Positions 61,542 to 64,000 of a stretch of DNA of 64,000 bases are shown here, in pieces. Positions within the stretch are counted from its first letter, which is position 1; each line of letters opens with the position of its first letter. A program made the position numbers and the translations under genes. This DNA comes from Dyadobacter psychrophilus (GTDB lineage Bacteria > Bacteroidota > Bacteroidia > Cytophagales > Spirosomataceae), in NCBI RefSeq assembly GCF_900167945.1, contig NZ_FUZA01000002.1, positions 1 to 64,000 of the forward strand, read 5' to 3'. Below the pieces are notes generated by a model. It did no database searches, was not told the DNA's origin, and was given only the letters and a program-made list of their open reading frames with translations.

Positions 61542-63035
61542 TTATTTGTTTTTAAGTTCTTTTTTATCATTTATATCGCCCGCCTTGACAAATTGCGCCA
61601 CTGCGGCTTCATTGAAACCATTCATGACCAACAGGTTGGGCTTTTGCCGTCCCATCTGACTTACGGCGCTGTCTGTCACAGCAGACTGCCAGACATAAAC
61701 TGAGCGGAGCGCCTTCATTTCGGCGATGGCTTTCAATCCTTTGTCGCCAACTTTGGTGTTAACAATGTTGATATAACCCAAGTGGGCGAGGGGTTTAAGG
61801 GAGATAATGCCCTTGTCGGTAACGTCAGTGTATTCCAAATGCAACTTGCTCAGGTTCGGGAACCTGGCAATCTGCGGCAATGCGGCATCGGTGATGGCGG
61901 TGCTGCCTAGTTTGAGCCAGGTGATTTGCCGGGCAACGGGCTGTAACAATTCCATTTGCTTATCGCTGAATCCGGGCAGGTTCACTGCACTGATCTCCAG
62001 CAAATTCTGGTCTTGGGACAATGTATTGACCATCAGTCCCGCTTTTCGCAGATTTTCAATATCCTGCTCATTGGCCGCAGGCACTTTAATACTCAGCATG
62101 CCGGGTTGTTCCGCCTTATCGGCACCCGCCGGGCCGGTTTTTCCTAATGATGCCAATGCAGATTTAATTGATTCGGATACGGTTAGTTGCGCTACTTTTT
62201 TATCTGCCGGAGCGCCCTGATCGATCCACCACGTGAGCAGCGCGATCTGATCTGCTGTCAGTTGGGGCTTGCCTTTGGGCGGCATATGCTCATCCTCATT
62301 TTCGGGCAGCAGGCACCTTTTGATCATATCACTTTCTTCGCCTTTTCCTGCAACGAATGCAGGGCCGTTCTCTCCGCCTTTGACGAGTAAGGCCAGCTGA
62401 TCCATCCGCAGATCACCTTTGCTTTTGCTTGCGCTGTGGCACTGAGTGCATTTGGCTTCCAGGATCGGCTGCACAATGTCGGTGTAAACAATGGCCTGCT
62501 GAATGTCGGTAATGGGTTTGATTGCAGCTGGTTTGGCCTGCACAGGAGGCAGGCCGGCAAGGCCGCGGAATGGTTCGGGCGTGTACTGGGTCAAATAACC
62601 TTCTCCGTGGGTAAGCGAGCCGCCGTCGTGGCCAGCACTTAATGTAAGCGCGGTTGCAATCAGGATCGCGGGAAGGTAAATGATCTTGCCGGCAGGCATT
62701 AGCCGTTGCAACATGTCGGATTTGACCAGCCAGGCCGCCCAGGCAAATGCAGCGACTCCTATTCCTTTCCACATGTGGTTATCAAGCAAACCGGCATCAT
62801 AACCGCCGCTCAATGAAAGCAGATAACCAGCCACGCAGGCGAATGTTGCGCCCATGGCCGAACATAGGAGAATAAAAGTGATAACGCCTTCACTGACAGC
62901 AATCTTACCCCATCGTCTTCCGATTTCGAGTAAGGACGCTATCAATAAAAAGCCAATAGGGAAGTGAACAATGGCCGGATGGAACCGGCCAATGAATGTG
63001 GCCCAGGACGAATCCTGCAATAAAATATGATACAT
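61542..63035 (-). CDS. DUF2231 membrane protein with c-type cytochrome and LRR-like repeats
   Basis: 497 residues. The first 135 form a DUF2231-like four-TM domain (GRFHPAIVHFPIGFLLIASLLEIG). Residues about 185-280 are a planctomycete-type cytochrome c domain with heme site Cys196-TQ-Cys199-His200 and the axial Met in EHMPPKGKPQL. The last 180 are leucine-rich repeats (LTKLHLEYTDVTDKGIISLKPLAHLG pattern). It would pass electrons between periplasmic partners. It lies between the DUF1501 gene (17-base gap) and the TIM barrel (1-base gap). Confidence 0.88.
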   Translation of the reverse strand: MYHILLQDSSWATFIGRFHPAIVHFPIGFLLIASLLEIGRRWGKIAVSEGVITFILLCSAMGATFACVAGYLLSLSGGYDAGLLDNHMWKGIGVAAFAWAAWLVKSDMLQRLMPAGKIIYLPAILIATALTLSAGHDGGSLTHGEGYLTQYTPEPFRGLAGLPPVQAKPAAIKPITDIQQAIVYTDIVQPILEAKCTQCHSASKSKGDLRMDQLALLVKGGENGPAFVAGKGEESDMIKRCLLPENEDEHMPPKGKPQLTADQIALLTWWIDQGAPADKKVAQLTVSESIKSALASLGKTGPAGADKAEQPGMLSIKVPAANEQDIENLRKAGLMVNTLSQDQNLLEISAVNLPGFSDKQMELLQPVARQITWLKLGSTAITDAALPQIARFPNLSKLHLEYTDVTDKGIISLKPLAHLGYINIVNTKVGDKGLKAIAEMKALRSVYVWQSAVTDSAVSQMGRQKPNLLVMNGFNEAAVAQFVKAGDINDKKELKNK

Positions 63036-63052
63036 GATAAGGGGTTTAGGAA

Positions 63053-64000
63053 CTACGCAATTACTTCTTTTACAACCTTTCCTTCTGTGTCTGTAAGCCG
63101 GAAATTTCTTCCCTGGAAAGGATAGGTGAATTTTTCATGGTCAAAGCCCATTAAGTGAAGGATAGTTGCCTGTAAATCATGTACATGCGTTCTGCCTTTG
63201 GTGCCGTAGTAACCCAGCTCGTCAGTTTCTCCGTGTGAAAAACCTTGCTTTACACCGCCGCCAGCCATCCACATTGTGAATGCATCCAGATGGTGATCGC
63301 GGCCCATAAAAGGCATCACGAGTCCGTTGCGGTTTTCCTGCATCGGCGTTCTGCCAAACTCAGCGCCCCAAATCACGAGCGTTTCTTCCAGTAACCCACG
63401 CATTTTCAGATCCTTGATCAGCGCAGCAACCGGCTGGTCGGACTCGCGGCATTTCTGACGCAGGCCACCTTCCACATTATGGTCTTTGGAAGTGCCGTGG
63501 CCGTCCCAGCCCCAGTCGAAAAGCTGTACAAACCGTACGTCGTTTTCCACCAGTTTCCGAGCCAGCAGGCAGTTCATGGCAAATGTTCCCTCGCCGGGTT
63601 TAACGCCATACATATCCAGAATGAATTGGGGTTCTTTGGACACATCCATCACTTCGGGAACGGACATTTGCATGCGGAATGCCATTTCATACTGGCTGAT
63701 CCGGGTCAGGATTTCCGGGTCTTTTACGTCCTCGTACGTCTGTTTGTTAATTTCATTAATGGCTTCAATGGTCTGTTTGCGCATGTCCCGGTTCATACCA
63801 TTCGGATCGCTCACATATAAAACCGGATCGCCCCCGGTGCGGCACTGCACACCCTGATAAACAGAGGGTAGGAACCCGCTGCCGAAAACGCTTTTGCCTG
63901 CATCAGGCTGCTGTCCGCCCGAGGCAAGTACGATAAATCCCGGAAGATTCTGATTTTCCGAGCCTAAGCCGTAAACAGACCATGCCCCAAGACTTGGTCT
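63053..64000 (-). CDS. DUF1501 protein, 3' part (gene runs off the right edge)
   Basis: The frame is open to the window edge, so 315 codons of the C-terminal part are seen; it does not begin at the internal GTG 63850. Typical DUF1501 blocks: [24 protein letters not shown] at the edge, [68 protein letters not shown] and [30 protein letters not shown]. The family belongs to the alkaline-phosphatase-like superfamily and is usually Tat-exported and encoded beside planctomycete-type cytochrome genes, as here. Function unknown. Confidence 0.9.
   Translation of the reverse strand, partial: RPSLGAWSVYGLGSENQNLPGFIVLASGGQQPDAGKSVFGSGFLPSVYQGVQCRTGGDPVLYVSDPNGMNRDMRKQTIEAINEINKQTYEDVKDPEILTRISQYEMAFRMQMSVPEVMDVSKEPQFILDMYGVKPGEGTFAMNCLLARKLVENDVRFVQLFDWGWDGHGTSKDHNVEGGLRQKCRESDQPVAALIKDLKMRGLLEETLVIWGAEFGRTPMQENRNGLVMPFMGRDHHLDAFTMWMAGGGVKQGFSHGETDELGYYGTKGRTHVHDLQATILHLMGFDHEKFTYPFQGRNFRLTDTEGKVVKEVIA

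Noticed and set aside
1-64000. tRNA, rRNA, CRISPR arrays, riboswitches, prophage structural genes
   Set aside because: Read on both strands; no cloverleaf, repeat-spacer pattern, conserved riboswitch core or capsid/tail/sheath gene was recognised. A covariance-model search would be needed for small RNAs.

Overview
The window looks like chromosomal DNA of a Bacteroidota organism, probably a Cytophagales member close to Dyadobacter. The evidence is a SusC/SusD pair, a xenosiderophore-type TonB receptor with a DUF4374 lipoprotein, fused CcoNO and CcoQP cytochrome cbb3 subunits, several TAnnTTTG-type promoter boxes, weak Shine-Dalgarno use, and SusD-like, DUF1501 and FtsX-permease families typical of this group. 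The genus is an inference. I saw no rRNA, tRNA or CRISPR array.

Region 1 (1-14.8 kb) is accessory. It opens with the 3' end of an IS3-family transposase. A tight + strand cluster follows: M15-type peptidase, three-segment membrane protein of unknown function, SH3-like/alpha-beta hydrolase, and an AT-rich metallophosphoesterase. On the - strand come a DUF3616 protein, a 1283-residue membrane sensor with a degenerate STAND-like C-terminus, and an 1153-residue DUF4157 (eCIS-core) protein ending in a putative PD-(D/E)XK nuclease domain, which looks like an injected toxin. Structural genes of an injection system are not in the window.

Region 2 (14.9-23.1 kb) is a - strand stress/central-carbon block: phosphoketolase, a DUF308/HdeD membrane protein and an L,D-transpeptidase in one operon, preceded by a P2-type cation ATPase and a receiver-only response regulator. 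Region 3 (23.1-31.7 kb) is a SusCD-sulfatase locus with a rhodanese-thioredoxin fusion and a maltose-O-acetyltransferase-like enzyme. Region 4 (31.8-41.3 kb) holds the TonB receptor/DUF4374 pair, an Hsp70-like protein, a GH28 enzyme and a CPA2 antiporter.

Region 5 (39.1-58.0 kb) is the most coherent part. It looks like a low-oxygen respiration/fermentation regulon: D-lactate dehydrogenase, hemN, a PAS histidine kinase, a receiver-CRP fusion regulator, ccoSNOQPGH plus a SafE-like protein, and the copper ATPase ccoI. Four promoters (ldhA, hemN, ccoS, ccoI) share a 12-bp palindrome close to TGACTTTGGTCA at a fixed distance from a TAnnTTTG-like box. The natural candidate to bind it is the CRP-type domain of the receiver-CRP fusion encoded in the hemN operon. 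This would be a condensed FixL-FixJ-FixK circuit in two proteins. A divergent 592-residue protein of unknown function shares the ldhA box and may be a new member of the regulon.

Region 6 (58.0-64 kb) contains an FtsX/MacB-type permease and a - strand operon of DUF1501, DUF2231-cytochrome c-LRR and Tat-exported TIM-barrel proteins. The DUF1501 gene runs off the right edge.
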